From: JAJECS01 sp965243625
GTDB taxonomy: Bacteria; Chloroflexota; UBA11872
Length of the DNA stretch: 64,000 nt
Reading direction: 5' to 3'
NCBI GenBank assembly: GCA_965243625.1
Contig: CBDEVI010000002.1
Span: 2,108,001 to 2,172,000 of the forward strand
The notes under the pieces are model-generated. The model did not search any database. It worked only from the letters and a program-made list of their open reading frames with translations, and was not told the origin of the DNA. The position numbers and the translations under genes were made by a program. Positions 1 to 7,908 of the stretch are shown here, one piece after another; position 1 is the stretch's first letter, and every line of letters begins with the position of its first letter.

Positions 1-910
1 CCAGGACCACCGGGTGGCCCGGTCGGATCGCCACGCCGTGCACCAGCACCTCGCCGTGCTCGGCAATGACTCGCGCCGTGAAATCTTCCGCACCTGCCGA
101 CGAGCCGGCGTTGATCACCACGATGTCGGCGCGGTCGAGCGCCTGATCCACTGCATTTCGGAGGCGCTCGAAGTCGTCGGGCAGCGGCGGCAGCCGCTCG
201 GCGTCCGCGCCCCACTCGCGGGCGGTTGCCGCCAGCATGAGCGAGTTCGAGTCCACGATCTGGCCCGGCCCGGCCGCGGCTCCCGGCGGCACCAGCTCCG
301 AGCCGGTGGGGAGAACCGCCACACGCGGGGGCCGACGGACTTCGAGCGACGCATGCCCGGCCGCGGCGGCGGCGGCGACGTCTACCGGACGCAGCGTGTG
401 GCCGGCGGGGAGCACCAGCTCGGTTGCCACGATGTCCTCGCCCAGCGGGCGGACATGCTGCCAAGGCGCGACGGCTGCAAGGATTTCAACGCTGCCGTCG
501 CCGACCTCGTGCAGGTCTTCCAGCATTACCACGGCATCCATGCCTGAAGGCATGGCGTCGCCGGTGTCGATCCACACGGCGTCCCGGCCCACGCGAAGGC
601 GCAGCGGCGACGTGGGCGACGCGCCGAGCGTCGTCGCCGCCGCAACCGCGACGCCATCCATGGCCGCGGCGTGATAGTGGGGATTGGATGTGCGGGCCCA
701 AACCGCCGAGGCCGTAACGCGGCCAACCGCCTCCTCAAGGGGCACCGAAACCGCCGGGCCGGGCGCCAGTGCGCCCGCGCGGCGCAGCGCCTCGTCGAAG
801 CGCGCCCGCGCCTCGTCCAACGGCACGTCCTGCAAATACGGCATGCGGTCGCCGCTCCCGGGTGGAGCGTCGTGGCTCGGTCGCTCGCCCGATCGGGAGG
901 GCGCGGTCAT
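1..910 (-). CDS. MoeA-like molybdopterin molybdenumtransferase, second copy (partial, runs off left edge)
   Basis: About 303 residues are visible; the C-terminus lies beyond base 1. The ATG at 910-908 overlaps the stop of the upstream moeA gene (ATGA), so the two are translationally coupled. The protein opens with a linker and then MPYLQDVPLDEA, LEEAVGRVTA, HYHAAAMDGVAV and IDTGDAMPSGMDAVVM, which follow the order of MoeA domains; VAVLPTGSEL, VDSNS and INAGSSAGAEDFT mark the molybdopterin-binding domain. The family inserts molybdate into adenylated molybdopterin. The segment after the methionine, with HYHAAAMDG, resembles the MoeA proteins that carry a C-terminal periplasmic-binding-protein-like domain, but that end is not in the window. 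Two adjacent MoeA paralogues are common where several Mo or W enzymes are made; a formate dehydrogenase lies at 59311-62106. Confidence 0.88.
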   Translation of the reverse strand, partial: MTAPSRSGERPSHDAPPGSGDRMPYLQDVPLDEARARFDEALRRAGALAPGPAVSVPLEEAVGRVTASAVWARTSNPHYHAAAMDGVAVAAATTLGASPTSPLRLRVGRDAVWIDTGDAMPSGMDAVVMLEDLHEVGDGSVEILAAVAPWQHVRPLGEDIVATELVLPAGHTLRPVDVAAAAAAGHASLEVRRPPRVAVLPTGSELVPPGAAAGPGQIVDSNSLMLAATAREWGADAERLPPLPDDFERLRNAVDQALDRADIVVINAGSSAGAEDFTARVIAEHGEVLVHGVAIRPGHPVVL

Positions 911-2145
911 GCCAGCGGGCGAATGTCGACGAACGCGCCGGCCTGGAGGCCGTTGGCGTCGGCCGGAATCCGGACCAGCGCGTCGGCGCGCACGAGCGTG
1001 AAGATGAGGTTCGATGCACCGAATATGGGCTCCGCCCACGTTTCGTCGTCACGCTCGGTGAGGCGCGCGGGAATGAAATCCAGGCGGCCCGCCGTGGATG
1101 CCACGTTACGCGCCAGTCGAGCACGCAGCGGTGAGGCGGAACTGTCGGCCGGAGCGCCCTGCAGCCGGCGAATCGTGGGCGCGACCAATAGGTCGAACAC
1201 GACCAGCGCCGAGACCGGATTTCCGGGTAATCCGAATATGGGCCGGCCGTCGGCGAGGCCCACGATCGACGGCTTGCCGGGCTTCAGGGCCAAGCCGTGC
1301 GCTAAAACGCCGGGCGATCCCAGCGAATCGATGACGTCCGCCGTGTGATCGCGGGCGCTCACCGAGCTTCCGGCGCTGATGACGACGATGTCGCACTCCC
1401 GCAGCGCGTTGCGCGCCGCGGTCGCCAGCGCGGAGCGCGCATCGGGCACGATGCCGTAGGTCCGTGCCACGCCGCCCGCGCGCTCCACCTCGACGGTGAG
1501 CGTGGTCGAGTTCACGTCTCGAACTTCGCCCGGTTCGGGCGTCTGGTGGGGCGGCACGACCTCGTCGCCGGTCGCGATGAGCGCCACGATCGGCGCTTGG
1601 GCAACTGCGACGTGCGCGACGCCCAGCGCGGCGAGCCCGCCAAGATCCTGCGATCGGAGGCGCGCGCCCTCGGGAATGACCACCGCGCCCTCGGCCACGT
1701 CGTCGCCGCGTTGAATCACTGCGTCTCGGGCCGCGACGGGACGCATGACCTCGATCATCCGGTCATCGATCCACTCGGTGTGCTCCACCATCACGACGGC
1801 ATCGCTGCCCGGAGGCAACATGCCGCCGGTGTGGATCACCATGGCCTCGCCGGGCGCTATGCCCGCGGTCGGGGACGCGCCCATTGGCACCTCGCCGATC
1901 ACGGCGAGGGCGGCTGGCAACGACTCGGTCGCGCCGAAGGTGTCCGACGCGCGCACGGCGAACCCGTCCATCAAGGATCGGTCGAAGGACGGACTGGCTT
2001 CGGGCGCTCGCACCGGGTACGCCGAAACCCTCCCCGCGGCGGCCGCCAACGGCACGGTTTCCACGCGCGGCTCGGGCAAGCCGGCTTCGAGCAGCCGTTC
2101 CAACGCCGTTTCGGGCGAAACGACGTCGAATAGCTCAGTTGCCAT
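907..2145 (-). CDS. moeA: Molybdopterin molybdenumtransferase MoeA
   Basis: A 412-residue protein, the usual MoeA length, catalysing insertion of molybdate into molybdopterin-AMP to form Mo-molybdopterin in the cytoplasm. Visible motifs are FDRSLMDGFAVR near residue 55, IHTGGMLPPGSDAVVMVE near 105, IATGDEVVPP near 190, DVNS near 210, ISAGSSVSARDHT near 260, and GLPGNPVSALV near 310, the last being characteristic of the MoaB/Mog-like domain. I chose the ATG at 2145, which begins with a normal MoeA N-terminus (MATELFDVVSPETAL); an upstream in-frame start at 2211 would add a 22-residue Arg-rich stretch with no family support. The stop overlaps the ATG of the second moeA-like gene downstream. A small divergent gene starts about 100 bases away. 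Confidence 0.93.
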   Translation of the reverse strand: MATELFDVVSPETALERLLEAGLPEPRVETVPLAAAAGRVSAYPVRAPEASPSFDRSLMDGFAVRASDTFGATESLPAALAVIGEVPMGASPTAGIAPGEAMVIHTGGMLPPGSDAVVMVEHTEWIDDRMIEVMRPVAARDAVIQRGDDVAEGAVVIPEGARLRSQDLGGLAALGVAHVAVAQAPIVALIATGDEVVPPHQTPEPGEVRDVNSTTLTVEVERAGGVARTYGIVPDARSALATAARNALRECDIVVISAGSSVSARDHTADVIDSLGSPGVLAHGLALKPGKPSIVGLADGRPIFGLPGNPVSALVVFDLLVAPTIRRLQGAPADSSASPLRARLARNVASTAGRLDFIPARLTERDDETWAEPIFGASNLIFTLVRADALVRIPADANGLQAGAFVDIRPLA

Positions 2146-2253
2146 GCCCGCGGCACTCTTCGGATGACGGCGGCGTGCTTGATTCTGTCGCGCGGGCGGC
2201 GCGGCGTCCACGCGGGCCGGCCCGATAGACTTTGACGCCGTTCACCCCTGGCA

Positions 2254-2538
2254 ATGCCGATGTGCGACGCGCCGCAGTCCCGCGACGACCCCCGAGCGGC
2301 AACTGCGCTCGATCTCGGTGGCGTCGAGGTCGAGGTGTCCGTGTGGCGCGGCGGTTCCACCTGGCGCGCCGCGGCGCAAGTGGGCCGGCGGGAGGTGATG
2401 GTCTTGAACGGCGCGAGCCGCGACGACGCCCTTGCCCGTTTGCGCGAGAGCATGCTGGCCAACGCCGAGGTGACGCGGGCGCTCGGGCTGGCGCCGGTCA
2501 GGCGGTGGTCGGCCAACCCCTATTGGAAGGGCCGGTAG
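2254..2538 (+). CDS. Hypothetical small protein (94 aa)
   Basis: An open frame of 94 residues in the gap between the divergent moeA and groL. I do not recognise a family. The middle region (VEVEVSVWRGGSTWRAAA) looks like two beta strands, followed by a charged helix (ASRDDALARLRESML) and a basic end (WSANPYWKGR). Codon choice is consistent with the neighbours (high third-position GC). A second ATG six bases downstream (2260) could be the true start. No strong ribosome-binding site is visible; a TAGACT hexamer at 2226-2231 might be a -10 element. It could be a real small gene or a chance frame in GC-rich DNA. Confidence 0.5.
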   Translation: MPMCDAPQSRDDPRAATALDLGGVEVEVSVWRGGSTWRAAAQVGRREVMVLNGASRDDALARLRESMLANAEVTRALGLAPVRRWSANPYWKGR

Positions 2539-2576
2539 GCGCGCCGGCGGTCGATCGAACCATCGGCGGCTGGTTC

Positions 2577-2605
2577 TGTTTTGCTCGAAGCCACTGCGCT
2601 ACAAT
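2577..2605 (+). promoter_or_regulatory. Candidate groL promoter
   Basis: TACAAT at 2600-2605 is a good -10 hexamer in an otherwise GC-rich gap, about 100 bases before groL. The best spaced -35 is only TGTTTT (2577-2582, 17-base spacer). I looked for a CIRCE inverted repeat (TTAGCACTC / GAGTGCTAA) around it and saw none. Confidence 0.3.
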
Positions 2606-2707
2606 TTGGCGCTAACGAAGCCAATCATCGGCTGACCCGCGCGCCGGGCCCCGCAATTGCCCGCGCGCCTTTCCCACACAGCTCACACAATCAGGAGGCT
2701 GCCGAGT

Positions 2708-4345
2708 ATGCCTGGCAATCCCAAAGAGCTCCGATTCAGCGCCGAGGCCCGCGGTGCCCTACTGCAGGGCGTGGACGCGGTCGCCAACGCCGTGCGCGTG
2801 ACCCTGGGTCCCCGGGGGCGCAATGTGGCGCTGGGCCGCAATTTCGGGGCTCCCGTGGTCACCAACGACGGTGTGACGGTCGCCCGAGACATCGAGCTCG
2901 GCAGCAACTTCGCGAACATGGGCACCCAGCTCATCAAGGAAGCGGCGAGCAAGACCAACGACATCGCCGGCGACGGCACGACGACCGCCACGGTCTTGGC
3001 GCAGGCCATGATTCACGGCGGCCTGCGGGCGATCGCGGCCGATATGAACCCAATGATCCTCAAGCGCGGGATCCAGAAGGCCCTCAAGGCGGCCGACGAC
3101 GCGATCAGCGAGCAATCGCGCGAGGTGGACGATCCGCGTCAAATGGAGTGGGTCGCGACGATCTCTTCGGGCGATCCCGAGGTTGGTCGCATGATCGCCG
3201 AGTCCCTTGACCGCGCGGGCAAGAACGGCGCGGTTTCGGTGGAAGAAGGCCGCACGAACGCGCTCGAGCTCGAGCTGGTGGACGGCATGCAGCTCGACCG
3301 CGGCTATATCTCGCCGTACCTGATCAGCAACACCGACCGCATGTCGGCGGAGCTGGAGGACGCCAGCATCTTCGTGACGGACTGGCAGCTCAAGAGCGCG
3401 CAGGACATGCTGCCCGTGCTGGAGCGCATGGTGCAGGGCGGACACCGCAACGTGCTGTTCATTGCCGAGGACGTCGAAGGCGACATGCTGGCGACGCTGA
3501 TCGTCAACAAGGCCCGCGGCCTCCTCAACTCGATCGCGATCAAGGCACCGGCCTACGGCGACCGGCGGAAGGCGATCCTGGAGGACATCGGGATCCTGGT
3601 CAACGCCACGGTGGTGGCGCGCGACCTGGGCGAGGACCTGAAGGACACGCCGCTGTCGGTGCTTGGCAAGGCGCGCCGCGTCATGGTGACCAAGGACGAG
3701 ACGACCATCGTCGAGGGCGCCGGCTCGACGCGCGACATCAACGCCCGCATCGAGCAGATTCGAGCGGAGATGGACAACACGGATTCGGCCTATGACCGCG
3801 AGAAGCTCCAGGAGCGCGCGGCCAAGCTGGCCGGCGGCGTGGCGGTGCTGCGCGTGGGCGCCCCGACCGAGGTGGAGCTCAAGGAGAAGAAGCACCGCGT
3901 GGAAGACGCCCTGTCGGCAACCCAAGCCGCGGTGGACGAGGGCATCGTGCCCGGCGCGGGGACGGCCTACGTCCGCGCCATGGCGGCGGTCGACCAGGTG
4001 CACAAGGAGCTTTCCGGCGACGAGGCGATCGGCGCCCGGATCGTGCGCGACGCGCTGCCGGTGCCCCTGCGCCAGATTGCCGTCAACGCCGGCGAGACGG
4101 GCGACGTGATCGTCCAGCGCGTGGCCGACGCCGAAGGCCCGATGGGCTACAACGGGGCGGATGGTCAAATCGCCGACCTCACCGAGGTTGGCGTGGTCGA
4201 TCCGACGAAGGTGGTTCGGGCCGCGCTGCAGAACGCCGGCAGCGTGGCGATGATGATCCTCTCGACGGAAACGCTGATCGCGGACCTGCCGCCCAAGAAG
4301 AAGGCTTCGCCGATTCCGCCCGCGGGCGACCTCGGCATGATGTAG
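2708..4345 (+). CDS. groL: Chaperonin GroEL (Hsp60)
   Basis: A 545-residue group I chaperonin subunit that forms the double heptameric ring folding cytosolic proteins with ATP. The ATP-site motifs are present: VTLGPRGRNV near residue 30, NDGVTVAR near 55, and the DGTTTATVLA signature near 87. The apical-domain GYISPY and the equatorial ends are intact. The start is set by a perfect AGGAGG at 2693-2698, nine bases before the ATG; an upstream in-frame start at 2657 is unsupported. There is no groES upstream or downstream, so the co-chaperonin must be encoded elsewhere. The C-terminus ends in GDLGMM rather than the usual GGM repeats that fill the cavity floor. A strong hairpin follows the stop. 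Confidence 0.98.
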   Translation: MPGNPKELRFSAEARGALLQGVDAVANAVRVTLGPRGRNVALGRNFGAPVVTNDGVTVARDIELGSNFANMGTQLIKEAASKTNDIAGDGTTTATVLAQAMIHGGLRAIAADMNPMILKRGIQKALKAADDAISEQSREVDDPRQMEWVATISSGDPEVGRMIAESLDRAGKNGAVSVEEGRTNALELELVDGMQLDRGYISPYLISNTDRMSAELEDASIFVTDWQLKSAQDMLPVLERMVQGGHRNVLFIAEDVEGDMLATLIVNKARGLLNSIAIKAPAYGDRRKAILEDIGILVNATVVARDLGEDLKDTPLSVLGKARRVMVTKDETTIVEGAGSTRDINARIEQIRAEMDNTDSAYDREKLQERAAKLAGGVAVLRVGAPTEVELKEKKHRVEDALSATQAAVDEGIVPGAGTAYVRAMAAVDQVHKELSGDEAIGARIVRDALPVPLRQIAVNAGETGDVIVQRVADAEGPMGYNGADGQIADLTEVGVVDPTKVVRAALQNAGSVAMMILSTETLIADLPPKKKASPIPPAGDLGMM

Positions 4346-4360
4346 CCGAAGGGCTGCGTA

Positions 4361-4395
4361 CACGACGCCCGGCGCCTGGTGCGCCGGGCGTTGTG
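4361..4395 (+). terminator. Hairpin terminator after groL
   Basis: A 15-bp stem (left arm 4361-4375, right arm 4381-4395, one G-T pair) with a 5-base loop begins 15 bases after the groL stop. The core is GCCCGGCGC. There is no long T run, so it may be an intrinsic terminator of the GC-rich type or an mRNA-stabilising hairpin. Confidence 0.7.
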
Positions 4396-4490
4396 CGTTA
4401 AGGCGGGGGCGCGGCGGATGGATTGGGGGCGGGGTCTCTGCTTGCGTGTTTAGACTCTGACTTCTAGGGGAATTTGAGATTGCCGATCCC

Positions 4491-4571
4491 GTCATTCCGA
4501 GCAACGCGAGGAATCTAAGGGGCGGAGAGCAGGCACCACGTCCTTAGATTCCTCACTGCGTTCGGAATGAC
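4491..4571. repeat. Inverted-repeat element, family E
   Basis: Two 30-base arms, 4491-4520 and 4542-4571, are near-perfect reverse complements (GTCATTCCGAGC...AATCTAAGG and its complement) around a 21-base spacer. Single arms of the same sequence recur at 39251-39280 and 41993-42023, so this is a dispersed intergenic repeat that is here present as a folded pair. Confidence 0.85.
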
Positions 4572-4678
4572 ATGTCAAGTGGCTTCCGGCGGGCATCCGA
4601 GCAACCCGAGGAGTCCCGGGGGGCGACGGAATAGCCACTGTCCTCGTTGACACTCACGGGGTTTGACCCCCATCCCAA

Positions 4679-4701
4679 CCTTCCCCCTCGAAGGGGGAAG
4701 G
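4679..4701 (-). terminator. Palindrome just past the sigA stop
   Basis: A perfect 9-bp stem (CCTTCCCCC / GGGGGAAGG) with a 5-base loop lies about 20 bases after the sigA stop on the minus strand. It probably works as a terminator, but its sequence also resembles the dispersed C-family palindromes in this window. Confidence 0.5.
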
Positions 4702-4721
4702 CGTCGAGTCGGCGGCGTCGG

Positions 4722-5834
4722 CTAGGCCAGGAAGTCCTTGAGGCGGCGGGCCAGGCGGGGATGACGGAGCTTGCGGAGGGCTTGCGACTCGATTTGGCGG
4801 ATGCGCTCGCGCGTCAGGCCGAACTCCTGGCCGACCTGGTCCAGGGTGCGCGGCGTGTCGTCGTCGAGGCCATATCGCAGCCGCAGAATCTTCTGCTCGC
4901 GCGGGTCCAGCATCTCCATCACGTTGTCGAGCTGCTCGGTCAGCAACTGCCGCGTGGCGGCCTCCATGGGCTCCACCGCGTCATCGTCTGGGATGAGATG
5001 CCCGATTTCCGTGTCGCCGTCCTCGCCGATGGGAGTCTCCAGCGAGATGGGCAAACGGGCCGCCTGCTTGAGCTCGCCAATCTGGTCCTCGGACATCTCC
5101 ATTTCGCCGGCAATCTCGTCGTCCGTCGGCTCGCGTCCAAGCCGAAGCTGGAGGTCGCGCTGGACGCGATAGGACTTGGTGAGCTTCTCGTGCACGTGGA
5201 CGGGCAGGCGAATGGTGCGGCTCTGCTCGGCGATGGCGCGCGTGACGGCCTGCCGGATCCACCACGTGGCGTAGGTGCTGAACTTGTAGCCGCGGCGCCA
5301 GTCGAACTTCTCGGCCGCGCGCATGAGCCCGGCGTTGCCCTCCTGGATGAGGTCCAGCAACGGGATGCCGTGCCCGGTGTACTTCTTGGCCACGCTCACG
5401 ACGAGGCGCAGATTGGCCGTGATCAGGTGCTCGCGGGCGCTCTCGTCACCGCGTTCGATTCGCTGCGCAAGGTCCACCTCTTCCTTGGCGGTGAGCAGCA
5501 GGATGCGGCCAATCTCGTTGAGGTAGCTGCGCACGGTGTCCTGGCTGGCCGATTCGAGCTCGAACTGCTCTTCGCGCTGACTGCGGGCGGTGGTGATCGG
5601 CGCGGGCTCTTCGGTGCGTTCCTCGGGCCGCTCGTCCCGCAGTTCAATTTCTTCCTCGGCGAGCCGATCGCGGAACCACTGCACGATCTCGTCGGGGATC
5701 TGCGTGGTGTCCGGCAGCACGCGGTTGATGGCGTCGCGATAGATGAATCCAGGCTCGGCGCCGAGCGCCACCAGCTCGGCCAGCCCGTTTTCGAGCGTTT
5801 CTTCGTCGAGGACAAGGGCGACTTCAAGCGTCAA
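4722..5834 (-). CDS. sigA: Primary RNA polymerase sigma factor (RpoD/SigA)
   Basis: A 370-residue sigma-70 group 1 factor. In order it shows an N-terminal sigma-1.1-like region (DEETLENGLAELVALG), region 1.2 (SYLNEIGRI), region 2.1-2.4 (ANLRLVVSVAKKY, LIQEGNAGLMRA, KFSTYATWWIRQA for -10 recognition and melting), region 3 and region 4.2 (TLDQVGQEFGLTRERIRQIE, the -35 helix-turn-helix). I place the start at the TTG codon 5834-5832 because an AAGGTGGG ribosome-binding site lies seven bases upstream; an in-frame ATG at 5906 would add 24 unsupported residues. It is short for a primary factor because there is no large non-conserved insert between regions 1.2 and 2.1. It stands alone with no rpoD-dnaG operon. 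Confidence 0.96.
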   Translation of the reverse strand: MTLEVALVLDEETLENGLAELVALGAEPGFIYRDAINRVLPDTTQIPDEIVQWFRDRLAEEEIELRDERPEERTEEPAPITTARSQREEQFELESASQDTVRSYLNEIGRILLLTAKEEVDLAQRIERGDESAREHLITANLRLVVSVAKKYTGHGIPLLDLIQEGNAGLMRAAEKFDWRRGYKFSTYATWWIRQAVTRAIAEQSRTIRLPVHVHEKLTKSYRVQRDLQLRLGREPTDDEIAGEMEMSEDQIGELKQAARLPISLETPIGEDGDTEIGHLIPDDDAVEPMEAATRQLLTEQLDNVMEMLDPREQKILRLRYGLDDDTPRTLDQVGQEFGLTRERIRQIESQALRKLRHPRLARRLKDFLA

Positions 5835-6278
5835 CGACAGCCCACCTTTGTGTGCATCAGTGTCTCGATCCCCAACCGTTCGCCAATGGTCCCGGTCCGA
5901 GGCCAACGCACGGCGCCAGCACCCGGCAATCGCGGAAGCTGCATCTGCCGATCCGGAGCAGAGGGGTCAGTTTAGACTCGGGCGTTCGCCCGCGAGGTCC
6001 GGTCGAGGCGTGGATGCAGCAACTCCATCCAGCGCACGGATACCAATCTCCACGCAATTGTATACGCCCGCGCACGGCGGGCGTAAGCGAGATTCGAGAG
6101 TGGGCGACTCTGACATCTGAGCGCCGCATGGCGACTCAGCATCGGCGGTCGGCCTCGATGTGTCGCTTGACTTCCGGGGTGGATTCCCGCCTTCGCGGGA
6201 ATGACGGACTCAAAGCAGACTACTACCCGAGATTCAGAGAAATCCCCGGCTCGTTGCACGGCGCGGGAGCGCGCTCCT
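5835..6278. other. Divergent gap between sigA and the cupredoxin gene
   Basis: This 444-base gap should hold the sigA promoter on the minus strand and that of the cupredoxin on the plus strand. A TACAAT hexamer sits at 6062-6057 on the minus strand without a good -35. One A-family repeat lies at 6183-6202. I see no gene in it. Confidence 0.55.
6183..6202. repeat. Dispersed palindrome, family A
   Basis: ATTCCC-N8-GGGAAT with loop-side bases GCCTTCGC. Same 20-mer or one-base variants at 14872-14891, 17856-17875, 39339-39358 and 53343-53362. It is always followed by TGACG or TGAAG-like bases, so the conserved unit extends past the palindrome. Confidence 0.9.
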
Positions 6279-6761
6279 ATGCTTGACGGTCGGCAAGCGG
6301 TTGCCGACCAATTTCCGAGGCTTCACATCCCGATACCCGTGCGTCGCGCCCTGTTCCCGCTGCTGCTGGTCGCGACATTCCTCCTGGCGGCCTGCGGCGA
6401 GGGGTTGGCCTATGTGGTGGCCGAGAATCCGCCGCCCGATTTCCTGACCACACCGGCCACGGACTGCCTCGCGCCGTCATGCGACGTGATCGACGTGACC
6501 ATGTCGGACTTCAAGATCGTGCCGTCGACCATGACGACGAGCGCCTCGCGGGTTCGCTTCCGCATCACGAACGAGGGCACCTTCACCCACTCGCTGGAGC
6601 TTGCTGTGGATCGCGATCCCGTCACGTCGCCGAATATCGGACCGGGGCAGACGGGGTATCTGGACGTCGACGTCCGTCCGGGGACGCATACGCTGACCTG
6701 TCCGATCGAGGGACATGCGGTGCGTGGTCAGCGGGCGACGCTCGAGGTGAGCGGCGGGTAG
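6279..6761 (+). CDS. Lipoprotein cupredoxin-like protein
   Basis: A 160-residue exported protein. An N-terminal stretch is followed by a hydrophobic segment (RALFPLLLVATFLLAAC) ending in a lipobox, so the mature protein should be lipid-anchored outside the membrane. The C-terminal ~100 residues form a plastocyanin/azurin-like copper fold: TMSDFKIVPS, then THSLELAV with a His ligand, and LTCPIEGHAVRGQ with Cys and His ligands. In the usual motif (C-x4-H-x4-M) the axial ligand is Met; here Gln takes that place, as in stellacyanin. The ATG at 6279 has GGGAG about ten bases upstream; an in-frame ATG at 6201 lies inside a repeat and is unlikely. It sits next to the oxidase operon, so a role in electron transfer to it or copper delivery is possible but inferred. 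Confidence 0.8.
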   Translation: MLDGRQAVADQFPRLHIPIPVRRALFPLLLVATFLLAACGEGLAYVVAENPPPDFLTTPATDCLAPSCDVIDVTMSDFKIVPSTMTTSASRVRFRITNEGTFTHSLELAVDRDPVTSPNIGPGQTGYLDVDVRPGTHTLTCPIEGHAVRGQRATLEVSGG

Positions 6762-6844
6762 GGCCGAAGACTCGACGTTCGGGCGCCCACCGGGGGCGCC
6801 CCACCAGGGGCGGCGGAATCCGCAATGCGGCGGAGCCGCTGAAT

Positions 6845-6866
6845 CCCACGCTGCGCGCAGCGTGGG
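6845..6866. repeat. Perfect 22-bp palindrome, family F
   Basis: CCCACGCTGCG and its exact complement, followed by CCACCGG. Related copies lie at 46723-46744 and 46817-46838, the latter also followed by the same CCACCGG tail, so this is a dispersed repeat. It sits between the convergent cupredoxin and ctaG genes and could also terminate transcripts. Confidence 0.75.
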
Positions 6867-6982
6867 CCACCGGACCACCTTGAATCGCAGCCGGCGACCC
6901 CGATCCGAACCTTCGCGCTCCCGGAGACCCTTGCATGAATGGCCGACATCCCACGACCGAGCCGCGGAACCCCTCACCCTAA

Positions 6983-7003
6983 CCCTCTCCCTCAGGGAGA
7001 GGG
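6983..7003. repeat. Dispersed palindrome, family C
   Basis: CCCTCTCCC / GGGAGAGGG arms around a 3-base loop, preceded by CCCTCACCCTAA. It lies about 15 bases past the ctaG stop (minus strand). Further copies are at 7871-7893 and 46768-46791, with a degenerate one near 14781. Confidence 0.85.
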
Positions 7004-7018
7004 AACAGGACGTGCCCT

Positions 7019-7795
7019 CTAGAGCGGTGGGCGGGGTGACGCGGGGTGGGCGTCGGGGCGCTGGTTGAGCCAGCGGATGAACTTGACGCTGAGGATGGTC
7101 CAGAGCACGAGGGTCCCGCCGAGCTTCATGATGAGACCGCCGATGCGCTGGTCGACGAGCGCCTCCGCTCCACGGGCGAGCTCGTAGGTCGGATACAGCG
7201 GGTCGTTGGCGAAGACGAAGATTGCGCTGAAGAATCCGGACGGGATGGACAGCAGCAGCAGGTAGAGCATCTGCATGGGCGGCACGGCCGCGGGGACGGC
7301 GCGCACCCGGCTGAGGACCGGCCACCACATCACGAGGCCTCCAACGATCATGGTGAGGTGCTCGAAGTCGTGGGCGATGCGGTCCTGCAACGCCAGCTCG
7401 TAGAGCGGCGGCATGTGCCAGATCCAGAAGGCCGTGGTGCTGAGCCCCAGCGCCACGGGCAGCCGCGTCGCCTGCTGTGCGACGAAGCGCACGACGCGCA
7501 CGCGGAAGATGGGCGCCAGCAGCCAGTCGGGCAGTCCGATGAGCAGCAGCGGCGTCGCCGCGAAGACCAGCAAGCTGTGCTGCCACATGTGGACGCTGAA
7601 ATGGGTGGCCGCGAGCGTGTCGAACGGCGGGTGCAGCGTGACGAACAGCGTGACGGCGGCGGTCACGAACGCGGCGATCCGGGGCCAGGCGACCGGTTCC
7701 AGGCGGTCCGGGTTGAGGGGACTGACAGCGTAGAGATAGCCGCCGGTGAGCACCAGCAGCCCGAGCGTGATCTCGGGGATCAGATAGAAGGTCAT
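7019..7795 (-). CDS. ctaG: CtaG/caa3-type cytochrome c oxidase assembly protein
   Basis: A 258-residue polytopic membrane protein with about seven hydrophobic helices. Family marks are the conserved LHPPFDTLA near residue 55, HFSVHMWQH with paired His near 67-73, IWHMPPLYELAL near 125 and HDFEHLTM near 143, all typical of the Bacillus-type CtaG (caa3_CtaG) family needed for CuA or CuB insertion in caa3 oxidase. It is the last gene of the minus-strand oxidase operon, separated from the COX4-like gene by 113 bases that contain a C-family palindrome, so part of the transcription may stop before it. Confidence 0.92.
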   Translation of the reverse strand: MTFYLIPEITLGLLVLTGGYLYAVSPLNPDRLEPVAWPRIAAFVTAAVTLFVTLHPPFDTLAATHFSVHMWQHSLLVFAATPLLLIGLPDWLLAPIFRVRVVRFVAQQATRLPVALGLSTTAFWIWHMPPLYELALQDRIAHDFEHLTMIVGGLVMWWPVLSRVRAVPAAVPPMQMLYLLLLSIPSGFFSAIFVFANDPLYPTYELARGAEALVDQRIGGLIMKLGGTLVLWTILSVKFIRWLNQRPDAHPASPRPPL

Positions 7796-7870
7796 TGCCG
7801 AAGTCTACGCAGGGCGGGGCGGGTGGGCGTAGTTGCGTGGGGATTCAGTCGCGGATCACCCTCACGCTAA

Positions 7871-7893
7871 CCCTCTCCCATCAAGGGAGAGGG
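7871..7893. repeat. Dispersed palindrome, family C
   Basis: CCCTCTCCC / GGGAGAGGG with a 5-base loop, inside the oxidase operon between the COX4-like gene and ctaG. It carries the same flanks (CCCTCACGCTAA before, GACCCG after) as the copy near 46768. Confidence 0.85.
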
Positions 7894-7908
7894 GACCCGA
7901 TATGCCTT

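Larger units (their letters stand above)
4346..4721. other. Convergent gap between groL and sigA, repeat-bearing
   Basis: This 376-base gap holds the groL hairpin, an 81-base inverted-repeat element (4491-4571) and a palindrome close to the sigA stop (4679-4701). No gene, RNA or promoter is apparent. Confidence 0.7.

Noticed and set aside
2541..2707. CIRCE/HrcA operator before groL
   Set aside because: No TTAGCACTC-N9-GAGTGCTAA or close variant found.
2759..4504. A 581-codon open frame antisense to groL, rich in Arg and His
   Set aside because: It mirrors groL codons in GC-rich DNA and has no family motif; groL on the other strand is unambiguous.
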